43,575 bases of DNA from an uncultured Bacteroidales bacterium (GTDB lineage Bacteria > Bacteroidota > Bacteroidia > Bacteroidales > UBA932): assembly GCA_900318015.1 (NCBI GenBank), contig ONJB01000025.1:1-43575 (forward strand). Reading direction: 5' to 3'. The notes below the pieces were generated by a model. It was given only the letters and a program-made list of their open reading frames with translations. It had not been told where the DNA came from and did no database searches. Both the position numbers and the translations under genes were made by a program. Below are positions 8,370 through 16,931 of the stretch, piece after piece. The first letter of the stretch is position 1. Each line of letters opens with the position of its first letter.

Positions 8370-10307
8370 CTAACAGAGTTTGAGGAATACTTCGATGGCC
8401 TGGTATTCCGCCATGCCCAGCTGGTCGTAGAGCCGGGCGGTGTTCTGGGTGCGCTCCTCGGCGCGCTGCCAGAATTCGCGCGGATCCTCGCCCGGGAACG
8501 GGACGATGTCCTTCTGCGAGAGGTGGCGGAAGATGGCGTGGCGCTTCTTGACGACCTCGTCCGGGCTCAGCGGGACAGCCATGTCCACGCGGCCGAGCTC
8601 CCACTCCATCCAGGCACCCCGATAGAGCCAGATGTGGGTGTCGGAAAGCCAGTCGTTGCCTTCGGCCTTGAGCTGGTCCACGGCGTCGAGGGCGGCCTCG
8701 GTGCAAACGCGGTGCGTGCCGTGCGGGTCCGCCAGGTCGCCCGCCATGAAGATCATGTGCGGTTTCAGCTGGGCGATGAGGTCCTTGATGATGTCCACGT
8801 CGGCCTGGGTGCGCGGGTTCTTCTTGATGCCGCCGGACTCATAGAACGGGAGGTTCAGGAAGTGCGCGTTGGTGTTGTCGTTGAGGCCGAAGGAACGGAC
8901 CGCGCCGCGGGCTTCGCTGCGGCGGATGGCGCCCTTCATCTCCAGCAGGGCCCGGGGTTCGGGCTCGCCGGGACGCTTGCTCTCGACGAGGGCCTTGGCC
9001 TCGTCGAACTTGTCGGCGAAGCCCAGCTGGAAGGCGGCGTCCATATGCTGGAGCACCACATCGTCGTGGACCGCCACATTGCCGGAGGTCTCGTAGGCGA
9101 CATGCACGTCGTGGCCTTGGGAGGCCAGGCGGATGAAGGTGCCGCCCATCGAGATGACGTCGTCGTCCGGGTGCGGGGAGAAGATCAGGACGGTCTTCGG
9201 ATACGGCTTGGCCGATACGGGCCGCGTGGCGTCCTCGGACTCGGCGCCCGGTTTGCCGCCCGGCCAGCCCGTGATCGTGTGCTGGAGGTCGTTGAAGACG
9301 TCGATGTTGATCTTGTCATACGGGCCGAACTGCTCGAGCAGTTCGCCGAGGTTGTTCTCCAGGTAGTCCTTTTCCGTGAGCTTGAGGATCGGCTTGCCGA
9401 CGGTCTGGCATAGCCAGACGACCGCCTTGCGGACGAACTTGGGCGTCCATTCGCAGGGACCCACGAGCCAGGGGGCGACCACGCGGGTCAGCAGGCTCGC
9501 GGCTGTCTCGTCCACGAAGAAATGGATGTGGTCGTGGCGCTGCAGCAGGGAAGCCGGGCAGGCGGTGGTCATCTCGCCTTCGGCGATGGCCTTGACCGCC
9601 CGGGCCTTGTCCTCGCCCCAGGCCATCAGGACGATGCGGCCGGCGGTCAGCATGGTGCCGATGCCCATCGTGATGGCGCTCTGCGGGGTGGCCGCGATGT
9701 CGTGGTTGAAATTCTTGGCCTGGCGCTTGCGGGACTTGTAGGAGAGGCGGACGGTGCGAGTGCGCGTCTTCTCGTTGCTGCCGGCTTCGTTGAAACCCAC
9801 CTGGCCGTCCTCGCCGATGCCGACCACCAGCAAGTCCAGGTTCCGGGCCTTCTTGTCAAATTCGGCGCAGTATTGGGATACGTACTCCTGGGGGACGGTG
9901 CCGTCGGGGATGAAGACATTCTCCTTGCGGATGTCCACCTTGTCCAGCAACATCTCGTGGAGTCGGTGGTTGCGGCTCTGGAGCGCGTCCTGGGAGGACG
10001 GATAGTATTCGTCGATGGAGACAACCTCGACGTTCCGGAAGGAAACCAGGCCGGCCTGATAGCGGCGGGCGAGTTCGTTGTACAGGGAAGTCGGGGTGGT
10101 GCCGGTCGTGAGGCCCAGGCGGAACAGCCGCCCTTCCGGCGTGGCCTTGATGGCGTCGACCACGAGGTCGGCCACCGCGTACGAAGCGGGCCGGGATTCG
10201 GGATAGATCTCGGTCCAGATTTTTTCATAGTTGTGCAGGATGCCTTTCGGGAGATTCTTCTCGATCAGGCCTCCTTCGTAAGGTAACGTGAAATGTTTTT
10301 TACTCAT
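8370..10307 (-). CDS. NagB-like deaminase domain fused to PIG-L-type deacetylase
   Basis: This is a 645-residue two-domain protein. Residues ~20-330 form a glucosamine-6-phosphate isomerase/deaminase fold (TTGTTPTS at ~67-74, SIDEYY with Asp99). Residues ~365-600 form a PIG-L/LmbE N-acetylglucosaminyl deacetylase with the zinc motif HPDDD (379-383) and HGTH (529-532). This fusion is known in Bacteroidetes. It could deacetylate an N-acetylated amino-sugar derivative and deaminate the product. In the NagB motif the catalytic His143 equivalent is Gln169 (GIGEDGQVGFNE), while the Asp and Glu positions remain, so classical ring-opening chemistry is doubtful. The ATG overlaps the stop of the metallopeptidase gene by 4 bp. 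No signal peptide is seen; it is probably cytoplasmic. Confidence 0.9.
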   Translation of the reverse strand: MSKKHFTLPYEGGLIEKNLPKGILHNYEKIWTEIYPESRPASYAVADLVVDAIKATPEGRLFRLGLTTGTTPTSLYNELARRYQAGLVSFRNVEVVSIDEYYPSSQDALQSRNHRLHEMLLDKVDIRKENVFIPDGTVPQEYVSQYCAEFDKKARNLDLLVVGIGEDGQVGFNEAGSNEKTRTRTVRLSYKSRKRQAKNFNHDIAATPQSAITMGIGTMLTAGRIVLMAWGEDKARAVKAIAEGEMTTACPASLLQRHDHIHFFVDETAASLLTRVVAPWLVGPCEWTPKFVRKAVVWLCQTVGKPILKLTEKDYLENNLGELLEQFGPYDKINIDVFNDLQHTITGWPGGKPGAESEDATRPVSAKPYPKTVLIFSPHPDDDVISMGGTFIRLASQGHDVHVAYETSGNVAVHDDVVLQHMDAAFQLGFADKFDEAKALVESKRPGEPEPRALLEMKGAIRRSEARGAVRSFGLNDNTNAHFLNLPFYESGGIKKNPRTQADVDIIKDLIAQLKPHMIFMAGDLADPHGTHRVCTEAALDAVDQLKAEGNDWLSDTHIWLYRGAWMEWELGRVDMAVPLSPDEVVKKRHAIFRHLSQKDIVPFPGEDPREFWQRAEERTQNTARLYDQLGMAEYQAIEVFLKLC

Positions 10308-11170
10308 AACTGGTTGTCACTGAGTTCGAAGGTGTTGCCCTGGCGGATGTCGCCCGTCTGCAGGCCCTTCTTGAGCCACCTCATGCGCTGGGCGGCGGTG
10401 CCGTGGGTGAAGGATTCTTCGACGGCGTAGCCCTGGGCTTTCTTCTGAAGGTAGTCGTCGCCGATCTTGGAGGCGCAGTTGATGGCCTCCATCAGGTCGC
10501 CGTCCTCCAAGGAGCCGAACATCTGGCTCTCGTAGTGGCCCCAGACGCCGGCGTAGAAGTCCGCCTGGAGTTCGATGCGGACGCTCACGCGGTTGGCGTC
10601 GGTCTTGTTCATCCGCGCCATCTGCTGATGGGCCTGGCCCAGGGTGCCGAGCAGGTTCTGCACGTGGTGGCCCACCTCATGGGCGATGACATAGGCATAG
10701 GCGAAGTCGCCGTCGGCCCCGAGCTGCTGCCGCATGGTGGCGAAGAAACTCAGGTCGATGTACAGTTTCTCGTCGCCGGAGCAGTAGAACGGGCCCATGG
10801 CAGCCTGTCCCGTGCCGCAGGCGGTGGCGGTGGCGCCGGAATAGAGCACCAGGGTCGGAGCCCGGTAGGTACCGATGCGGTTTTCGCGGAAATAGGCGCT
10901 CCAGACATCCTCGGTGGAAGCGAGGATCTGCTTGGAGAACGTGGCGAGGGCCTCGTTCTCTGCAGTAGGTTCATAGGTGCTCTGCTGGGTGGTCTGCAGG
11001 CCGCCGGAGTTGATGACGCTCTTGACCACGTCTCCGAGGGAACCGCCCTGCAGGAGTACGATGAGGGCGATCAGGGCGACGCCGCCCAGGCCCAGTCCCG
11101 CGGCGGTGCCGCCGCTCATTCCTCTGCGGTCTTCCACATTGGAACTTTCCCGTCTTCCATCAAGTCTCAT
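10304..11170 (-). CDS. YpfJ-type neutral zinc metallopeptidase
   Basis: This 288-residue protein has a Gly-rich segment and one membrane helix near the N-terminus (GLGLGGVALIALIVLLQGG, residues ~26-44) and a zinc-protease domain with HEVGHH (HExxH). A downstream LQADFYAGVWGH stretch is typical of the 'predicted metalloprotease' YpfJ/KPN family. The N-terminus MRLDGRRESSNVEDRRG matches the family's usual start, which supports this ATG. The active site probably faces the periplasm; the substrate is not known. It lies 7 bp after the phosphodiesterase gene and overlaps the NagB-PIG-L start by 4 bp, so it belongs to the same operon. Confidence 0.9.
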   Translation of the reverse strand: MRLDGRRESSNVEDRRGMSGGTAAGLGLGGVALIALIVLLQGGSLGDVVKSVINSGGLQTTQQSTYEPTAENEALATFSKQILASTEDVWSAYFRENRIGTYRAPTLVLYSGATATACGTGQAAMGPFYCSGDEKLYIDLSFFATMRQQLGADGDFAYAYVIAHEVGHHVQNLLGTLGQAHQQMARMNKTDANRVSVRIELQADFYAGVWGHYESQMFGSLEDGDLMEAINCASKIGDDYLQKKAQGYAVEESFTHGTAAQRMRWLKKGLQTGDIRQGNTFELSDNQL

Positions 11171-11177
11171 AGGATGA

Positions 11178-12386
11178 TTATTTTAAGATTTGTTCGATTC
11201 GTCCGAGCTCCCCGTCCACCGGGGCGGGCCGGATGCCCAGCAGCTTGCAGAGCATCGGGTACAGGTCAATGTTCTTGAAAGCGGCGATGCGCCCCTCCTC
11301 GTAGGGAGCGGCCGCATACCCTTTCTTGAAATCCGGTCCGACGGCGCGGAAGGCCACGAGCATGTCGGTCTCCTGCGGCGCGAAACCGTGGGTGCCCCGG
11401 TTGCGGGACGGGGCGAAGTTGAACTGCCAGCCCAAGTCAGGGCTGACGATGATGTCGCCGGTCCGGTCGGAGGTCCCGTAGTTCAGGGAATCCGGCACCT
11501 CGCCGTGGCGGTACACGTTCAGGTGCGGAATCTGCGAAAGGGCCTTGTACACCGTGTCGACGCAGCCTTCCTTGCAGTGGATGTTGGTGGGGACGGAGCC
11601 GGTGATGTCCTCGACCCAGCTGTCATCCAGGGCTTCCGCCCAGGAGACGAAACGGTCCGGACTGATCTCCGTCATGCCATGGTCCCCGGCCAGGATGAAG
11701 TTGATCTTCTTCCCATAAGGAAGTTTCTTCAGCCGGAGATAGAAGCCGTGCATCAGGCTGTCCATCCGGTGGGTCATCTCCGCCGTTTCGGCGGAAACGG
11801 GGCCGTTGACGTGGCCGGTGTGGTCCGGCTCGTCGAAGTAAACCATCAGCAGGCGCGGACGCTCCTTCTTCGGGAGGCTCATCAGGCGCACGGCCTCGTC
11901 CACCCGCTCCTCGAACGTCCAGTGGGGCTGTTCGTTCCAGTTGCGCCAGTAGGTCGGGAACTGGCCCTGGATGGCGACGTCGCCGCCCAGCCAGTAGATG
12001 TTGCCGACCTTCACGCCCTGCTTCTGGGCCGTGATCCAGATGGGTTCCTTCAGGTAGTACTTGGGGTTGAACCGCTTGGAAGAGTCGTTCATCGCGTAGT
12101 GCGAGCCGTCGTCCGGATCCCGGAAACTGTTGTTCACGATGCCGTTGTGGTCCGGGACGCAGCCCGTCGCCATCGTGTAGTGGTTCGGGAAGGTGGAGGC
12201 GGGGAACGACGGTTCCATCGCAGCCGCCACGCCCACGGTGGCGAGGCTGTCGAAGAACGGCATGTCATACAGGTCCGGATAATCCCATCGGTTTCCGTCC
12301 AGCGAAACGATGACCGTATAATGGCTGCGCTGGCAGGCGGTAGCAAGCAGGAGAATGGAGGCAAGGATGGGCAGTACTCTTCTCAT
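11178..12386 (-). CDS. Ectonucleotide pyrophosphatase/phosphodiesterase-type lipoprotein
   Basis: This 402-residue alkaline-phosphatase-superfamily enzyme is exported and lipidated (lipobox LLATAC, Cys18). Metal and catalytic residues are visible: Asp30 (SLDGNRWDY), nucleophile Thr65 in ASTFPNHYTMATG, the YFDEPDHTGH motif, AGDHGM and the final THGF. The family hydrolyses nucleotide pyrophosphates or phosphodiesters. The frame is open upstream to 12431, but the ATG at 12386 gives a proper signal peptide and lies 19 bp after a TATATTTG box. It is the first gene of a probable five-gene minus-strand operon running to 6189. The exact substrate cannot be read from sequence. Confidence 0.9.
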   Translation of the reverse strand: MRRVLPILASILLLATACQRSHYTVIVSLDGNRWDYPDLYDMPFFDSLATVGVAAAMEPSFPASTFPNHYTMATGCVPDHNGIVNNSFRDPDDGSHYAMNDSSKRFNPKYYLKEPIWITAQKQGVKVGNIYWLGGDVAIQGQFPTYWRNWNEQPHWTFEERVDEAVRLMSLPKKERPRLLMVYFDEPDHTGHVNGPVSAETAEMTHRMDSLMHGFYLRLKKLPYGKKINFILAGDHGMTEISPDRFVSWAEALDDSWVEDITGSVPTNIHCKEGCVDTVYKALSQIPHLNVYRHGEVPDSLNYGTSDRTGDIIVSPDLGWQFNFAPSRNRGTHGFAPQETDMLVAFRAVGPDFKKGYAAAPYEEGRIAAFKNIDLYPMLCKLLGIRPAPVDGELGRIEQILK

Positions 12387-12405
12387 TCCAAGTGGATTTG
12401 AACTA

Positions 12406-12413
12406 CAAATATA
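12406..12413 (-). promoter_or_regulatory. -7 element of the phosphodiesterase operon
   Basis: TATATTTG on the minus strand (consensus TAnnTTTG). It begins 1 bp after the T-tract of the upstream gene's terminator, so terminator and promoter are packed together. No clear -33 element is seen. Confidence 0.6.
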
Positions 12414-12414
12414 A

Positions 12415-12446
12415 GAAAAAACCCGGAACATAGATTTGTTCCGGGT
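12415..12446 (-). terminator. Terminator of the two-domain esterase gene
   Basis: A perfect 10-bp stem ACCCGGAACA (12421-12430) / TGTTCCGGGT (12437-12446), loop TAGATT, is followed on the minus strand by six T. It lies 10 bp after the esterase stop. Confidence 0.85.
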
Positions 12447-12456
12447 CGAAATCGCG

Positions 12457-13887
12457 CTATCGCATCATCCAGCGTCCCCGCTCCGGAATCTTGACTTCCG
12501 GGTCGATGACCTTGGCCACGGTTTCGGCCATTTTCCGGACGCCGGCGGCGTTGGGATGGATGCCGTCGTCCTGCATCATTTCCGGATGTCCCTCGAGGGC
12601 GGCGTGGAGGTCGATGATCCCTTCCAGCTTCTCCTTCTTCACGGCCTTTTCCAGCAGGGGGACGATTTCACCGGTGATGATGGACTCGGAGATGGTCCAG
12701 GTGTCCTTGATGGCGGGCACGGGCTTGCAGAGGTAGATCTTGGGCCGGGTCGGAAGGGCCTTCAGGGCGCTGAGCATCTTCTGGAGGTCGCCCTCGAACT
12801 CCTTCTTGTGGACCCAGTTGTACTCCTTGGAATCGTTGGTGCCCAGCATGATGACGACGACGTCCGGCTGGAAGGCAAGGGCGTCGTGCCAGAGGCCTTC
12901 GTTCATGTACGGGAGGTCGCCGGAATTCATCAGCGTGCGGGCGCTGATGCCGAAGTTCCGGACGTTGTAGCCGTTGCCGAGCAGTTTCTGCATCTGGGCG
13001 GGATAGCCGTTCACATCGCGCAGGTCGATCCCGTGGCCGTCGGTGATGCTGTCGCCGATGCAGGCCACGCGGATGGCGTCCGGCGCGGGAGCCGGGAGCT
13101 TGTCCAGCCAGGCGGAGAGGTCGGAGAGCATCTGCTCGCGGTAGGCGAAGAAGGGCATGTACCCGTAGCCGTGGCCGCCCGAGGGATAGACGTGCAGCGA
13201 GCAGCTGATGCCCTCGTTGTGCATGGCGCTGTAGTAGGCGATGGCGTTGGGAACGGGCGGGACGAGACCGTCGTCATCGGAAAGGATGATGATGGCGGGC
13301 GGGGTCTGGTGCGTCTTCACCTGGAACTGGTTGCTGTACAGGCGGACCAGGTCGGGATCCTTCTGCTCGTCTCCCAGGAGGCCGTCCAGCGAGCCCTGGT
13401 GCGTGCCCGGGCCCATGGTGATGACCGGATACACCAGGATCTGGAAGTCCGGCCGGAGTTCGTACGGCGTATGGGTGGCGATGGTCGATGCCAGGTGTCC
13501 GCCGGCGGAGGAGCCCATGATGCCGATGTCGCGCGGGTTGAGGTGCCAGACGGCGGCGCTGTCCCGCATCGTGCGCATGGCCTGCTCGGTATCGCCGATG
13601 GGCAGGGTGCGGTCCCCGTGAGGGATGCGGTAGTTCACCAGGGCGAACGCGATGCCCTTGGCATTGAAGAACTCGGACCAGGCGGCCCCTTCGTGCGTGT
13701 TGGACAGGACGGCATAGCCGCCGCCCGGGCAGCAGACGACGGCCCGGCCGGTGGGCTGTTCCGGCAGATAGACGACAAGCTGCGCCACGCCGTCGTCGCT
13801 CAGGGGGAGGGTGAACTGGCGGGCGGTCTGGGCGCCGGCGGCCACGCAGACGGCCGCGAAGACGAGGGAAAGCAGAATCTTCTTCAT
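12457..13887 (-). CDS. Two-domain esterase: alpha/beta hydrolase plus SGNH hydrolase
   Basis: This is a secreted 476-residue protein with signal peptide MKKILLSLVFAAVCVAAGAQ. Residues ~25-265 are an alpha/beta hydrolase of the xylan/feruloyl esterase-like type, with oxyanion motif CPGGGYA (53-59), nucleophile Ser127 in GSSAGGH, an acid candidate among Asp204-206, and His239. Residues ~272-465 are a GDSL/SGNH hydrolase with Ser280 in GDSITDG, GTND (349-352) and the catalytic DGIH (441-444). Both active sites look intact. Such pairs suit removal of two kinds of acyl decoration from plant or host glycans. The ATG at 13887 was preferred over the upstream Met at 13914 because it starts the signal peptide. 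Divergent from the Gfo/Idh gene. Confidence 0.9.
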   Translation of the reverse strand: MKKILLSLVFAAVCVAAGAQTARQFTLPLSDDGVAQLVVYLPEQPTGRAVVCCPGGGYAVLSNTHEGAAWSEFFNAKGIAFALVNYRIPHGDRTLPIGDTEQAMRTMRDSAAVWHLNPRDIGIMGSSAGGHLASTIATHTPYELRPDFQILVYPVITMGPGTHQGSLDGLLGDEQKDPDLVRLYSNQFQVKTHQTPPAIIILSDDDGLVPPVPNAIAYYSAMHNEGISCSLHVYPSGGHGYGYMPFFAYREQMLSDLSAWLDKLPAPAPDAIRVACIGDSITDGHGIDLRDVNGYPAQMQKLLGNGYNVRNFGISARTLMNSGDLPYMNEGLWHDALAFQPDVVVIMLGTNDSKEYNWVHKKEFEGDLQKMLSALKALPTRPKIYLCKPVPAIKDTWTISESIITGEIVPLLEKAVKKEKLEGIIDLHAALEGHPEMMQDDGIHPNAAGVRKMAETVAKVIDPEVKIPERGRWMMR

Positions 13888-13928
13888 AATCAAACCAGAA
13901 TGGTACGAAAACAACAGGATTGTTCACA

Positions 13929-13936
13929 CAAATGTA
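13929..13936 (-). promoter_or_regulatory. -7 element of the esterase gene
   Basis: TACATTTG on the minus strand fits TAnnTTTG. The start codon at 13887 is 41 bp downstream. It lies in the 103-bp divergent region shared with the Gfo/Idh gene. Confidence 0.5.
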
Positions 13937-13959
13937 TGAAGAATTCCGCAAGATTTCAT

Positions 13960-13967
13960 TATTTTTG
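13960..13967 (+). promoter_or_regulatory. -7 element of the Gfo/Idh-DUF1080 cluster
   Basis: TATTTTTG fits TAnnTTTG and lies 23 bp before the ATG at 13991. No clear -33 element is seen. Confidence 0.5.
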
Positions 13968-13990
13968 TAGAACACATAACACTGAAACCC

Positions 13991-15413
13991 ATGGAATCTC
14001 TTTCCCGACGCAACTTCCTGAAGACGGCCGGCCTCGGCACGGCCGGCGCCATCCTCGGCGTGCAGCACCTTTCCGCCCGGGGCCTTGACGGCTCCTCCCC
14101 GGCTCCCGCCAAGGGAGCCAAGGTGCGCCTCGCCGCCATCGGCATCGCCAACCGCGGCGCCCAGATCATCGAAGAATTCGAACGCACCGGCCTCTGCGAA
14201 TTCGTCGCCCTGTGCGACGTGGATCCCGAGAGCGCCGAGAGCCGCAAGACCATCGCCAAATACCCCAAGGCGAAGCTGTTCAAGGATTTCCGCAAGCTCT
14301 TCGACGAGTACGCGGACCACTTCGACGCCGTGTGCGTCGCCATCCCGGACTTCGCGCATTTCCCGGTCGCGATGCTCGCCCTCCACTGCGGCAAGCACGT
14401 CTATGTGGAAAAGCCCATGGCGCGCACCTTCCACGAGTGCGAGCTGCTGATGGCGGCCGCGCGGAAGCACCCCGAGCTCGCCACGCAGGTGGGCAACCAG
14501 GGCCACTCCGAGGCAAACTACTTCCAGTTCAAGGCCTGGAAGGACGCCGGCATCATCAAGGATGTCTACAAGATCGTCGCGCACCACAACGACTGGCGCC
14601 GCTGGCACCCCTATGACGTGAATATCAAGAAATTCCCGGATGCGGAGCCCCTGCCTCCGGGCATGGACTGGGACACCTGGCTCACCACCGCCCAGTGGCA
14701 TGACTACAACGGGAAGTACCATCCCGGCAACTGGCGCGGCTGGTTCGACTTCGGCATGGGCGCCATCGGCGACTGGGCCGCGCACATCATCGACACTGGA
14801 GCTGGGCCTGCCGTACGAGGTGGAGCCGCTGAAGCTTACGGGCGCCAATGACTTCTTCTTCCCGCAGGAGACCACCCTCCGCTTCAAGTTCGGTCCGCGC
14901 GGCGACATGCCGCCGGTGGAGATGATGTGGTATGACGGCCAGAAGAACTTCCCGCCGCTCCCGGCCGGGTATGGGCCTACGACCAACAACGCCGCCGACG
15001 TTCCCGCTACCAACATGGACGGCACCTTCACCCCGTCGGCCCTGAGTCCGGGCAAGATCATCTATTCCAAGGAACTGACCTTCAAGGGCGGCAGCCATGG
15101 CGCGACCCTGGAGATCATCCCGAAGGAGAAGGCGGCCGAAATGGCCTCCCGCCTGCCGGAAGTGCCGGCGAGCCCGTCCAATCACTTTGCGAACTTCCTC
15201 CTGGCCTGCCAGGGCCTGGAGAAGACGCGGTCCCCGTTCGAGCTCTTCGGCCCGATGTGCCAGACCTTCGCCCTCGGCGTCGTCGCCATCCGCACCGGCC
15301 GCAAGCTCACCTTCGACGCGGCGAGCAAGACCATCGTCAACGATCCCTTCGCGAACGCCCTCCTCGTGGGCAATCCGCCGCGCAGGGGCTGGGAAGCGTA
15401 TTACAACATGTAG
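13991..15413 (+). pseudogene. TAT-exported Gfo/Idh/MocA oxidoreductase, frameshifted
   Basis: The reading frame is split. Codons from 13991 run to an early stop at 14851, and the rest of the protein continues in another frame to 15413. The first part has a twin-arginine signal (SRRNFLK), a Rossmann fold (GIANRG, residues ~51-56) and the family EKP motif (HVYVEKPMARTF). The break is at ~14795-14798: the protein reads up to AAHIIDT and resumes with LELGLPYEVEP in the other frame. About four residues expected between them in relatives are missing, so this looks like a short deletion sharing a 2-bp 'CT' at the junction. Intact relatives oxidise or epimerise sugars in the periplasm with bound NAD(P). 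A real mutation and an assembly error are both possible. Confidence 0.8.
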
Positions 15414-15416
15414 GAT

Positions 15417-16707
15417 ATGAAAAAGTTAGCTTTGATATTCGGGCTCGCCTGCCTGGCGACCCTGGCCTCCGCGCAGGAGTGGGAGCCGCTGTTCAACGGG
15501 AAGAATCTCAAGGGCTGGAAGCAGGTGACCGGCACGGCGAAGTACGCCGCGAAGGACGGCATGATCGTCGGTACGGCCACTGACAGCAAGATCAACTCCT
15601 TCCTCGCCACCACGAAGGAATACGGCGACTTCATCCTGGAGTTCGACTTCATGACCGAGGGCATCAATTCCGGCGTCCAGCTGCGGAGCCACAAGGACAA
15701 CGCCCGCGGCCTGGTGTACGGCTACCAGTTCGAGATCGACCCGGCCCCGCGCGCCTGGACCGGCGGCATCTATGACGAGGCCCTACAAGGACGGCTGGAA
15801 CCACGCCCGCGTGGAGTGCATCGGCCCGCACATCCGCACCTGGGTGAACGGCATCCCGTGCACGAATCTCATCGACGACGTGGATCCCACGGGCTTCATC
15901 GCCCTGCAGGTGCATGTGGTGGGCCCGGACCAGATGGGCAACAAGATCTGCTGGAAGGACCTCCGCATCATCACCAAGGACGTGGAGAAGTATGCGACGC
16001 CCACGACCGCCCCTTGCGTGAACTGCATCGCAAACACCCTCACCCCGGAGGAGGTCGCCGACGGCTGGAAGCTCCTGTTCGACGGCCAGACTGCCAACGG
16101 CTGGCAGAGCGCCCGTCCCCGGATGAACGGCGCTTTCCCGTATGAGGGCTGGAGCGTCGAGAACGGCACGCTGTATGTCCATGCCGGCGACGGCGGCGAG
16201 AGCGTGAACGGCGGCGACATCATCACCACCCGCAAGTACCGCAACTTCATCCTGAAGGTCGATTTCAAGATCACCGAGGGCGCGAACAGCGGCATCAAGT
16301 ACTTCGTGGACCCGTTCATGAACGGCGGCCCGGGCTCGGCCATCGGCTGCGAGTTCCAGGTCCTGGACGACCAGCGGCATCCGGACGCCAAGCTGGGCGT
16401 GAACGGAAACCGCACCATGGGCTCGCTGTACGACCTGATTCCCGCCCCGAAGGGCGAGTGGGAGACCTATACCATCGACGGCTGGCAGCGCGCCATGATC
16501 GTCGTGGACGGCAACCACGTGGAGCACTGGCTCAACGGGCACAAGCTCCTGGAGTACGAGCGCAACAACCAGATGTGGAACGCCCTCGTGGCCTACAGCA
16601 AGTATAAGAACTGGCCCAACTTCGGCAACGCCGAGGAAGGGTACATCCTCCTGCAGGACCATGGGTTCCTGGTATCCTACCGGAACATCAAGATCAAGGA
16701 GTTATGA
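15417..16707 (+). pseudogene. Double DUF1080 (3-keto-glycoside hydrolase-like) protein, frameshifted
   Basis: This encodes a signal peptide ([20 protein letters not shown]) and two consecutive DUF1080/PF06439 domains, roughly 15480-15990 and 16050-16700. Each starts with the typical W..LFNGK/LFDGQ..GW motif and has a 'NSGVQ'/'NSGIKY' strand. The frame breaks at ~15780: it reads to WTGGIYDEA, then PYKDGWNH continues in another frame. Relatives have more than a dozen extra residues there (usually a RRGWLYP-like segment), so a deletion of some tens of bases is likely. Family members act on 3-keto-glycosides or sugar backbones and usually neighbour Gfo/Idh oxidoreductases, as here (3 bp away). 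The second domain and its frame are intact to 16707. Confidence 0.82.
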
Positions 16708-16931
16708 AAGACACCCTGATCACGGCGCATCGCAAGCTGGTCGAGCTCAAGACGGCGGGCGTGTGCCTGCTGCTGGCCATCCTGGTGAACATCGGCTGCA
16801 TCATCTACTACCATACGCCGTTCTACGAAGTGTTCACGCAGATCGGCTATACCGTGGTGATCGCGTTGGGGTTCTATGTGATCTGGACGGCCATCCGCCT
16901 GATCCTATGGCTGTTTCGAAAGAAGAAATAG
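16704..16931 (+). CDS. Small two-helix membrane protein
   Basis: This 75-residue protein has two predicted membrane helices ([19 protein letters not shown], ~18-36, and [25 protein letters not shown], ~47-71) and a basic RKKK tail. The start overlaps the DUF1080 stop by 4 bp (ATGA), and the stop directly abuts the GTG start of apbE, so it is tightly coupled to both. I do not recognise the family. It has no visible S/T-G-A-T flavinylation motif. The position suggests a membrane partner of the neighbouring oxidation or flavin functions, but this is inference. Confidence 0.75.
   Translation: MKDTLITAHRKLVELKTAGVCLLLAILVNIGCIIYYHTPFYEVFTQIGYTVVIALGFYVIWTAIRLILWLFRKKK

Noticed and set aside
13274-15061. 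595-codon minus-strand open frame across the esterase and Gfo/Idh genes
   Set aside because: It crosses the divergent promoter region and is out of frame with both real genes; the Arg/Pro-rich end is a frame artefact.
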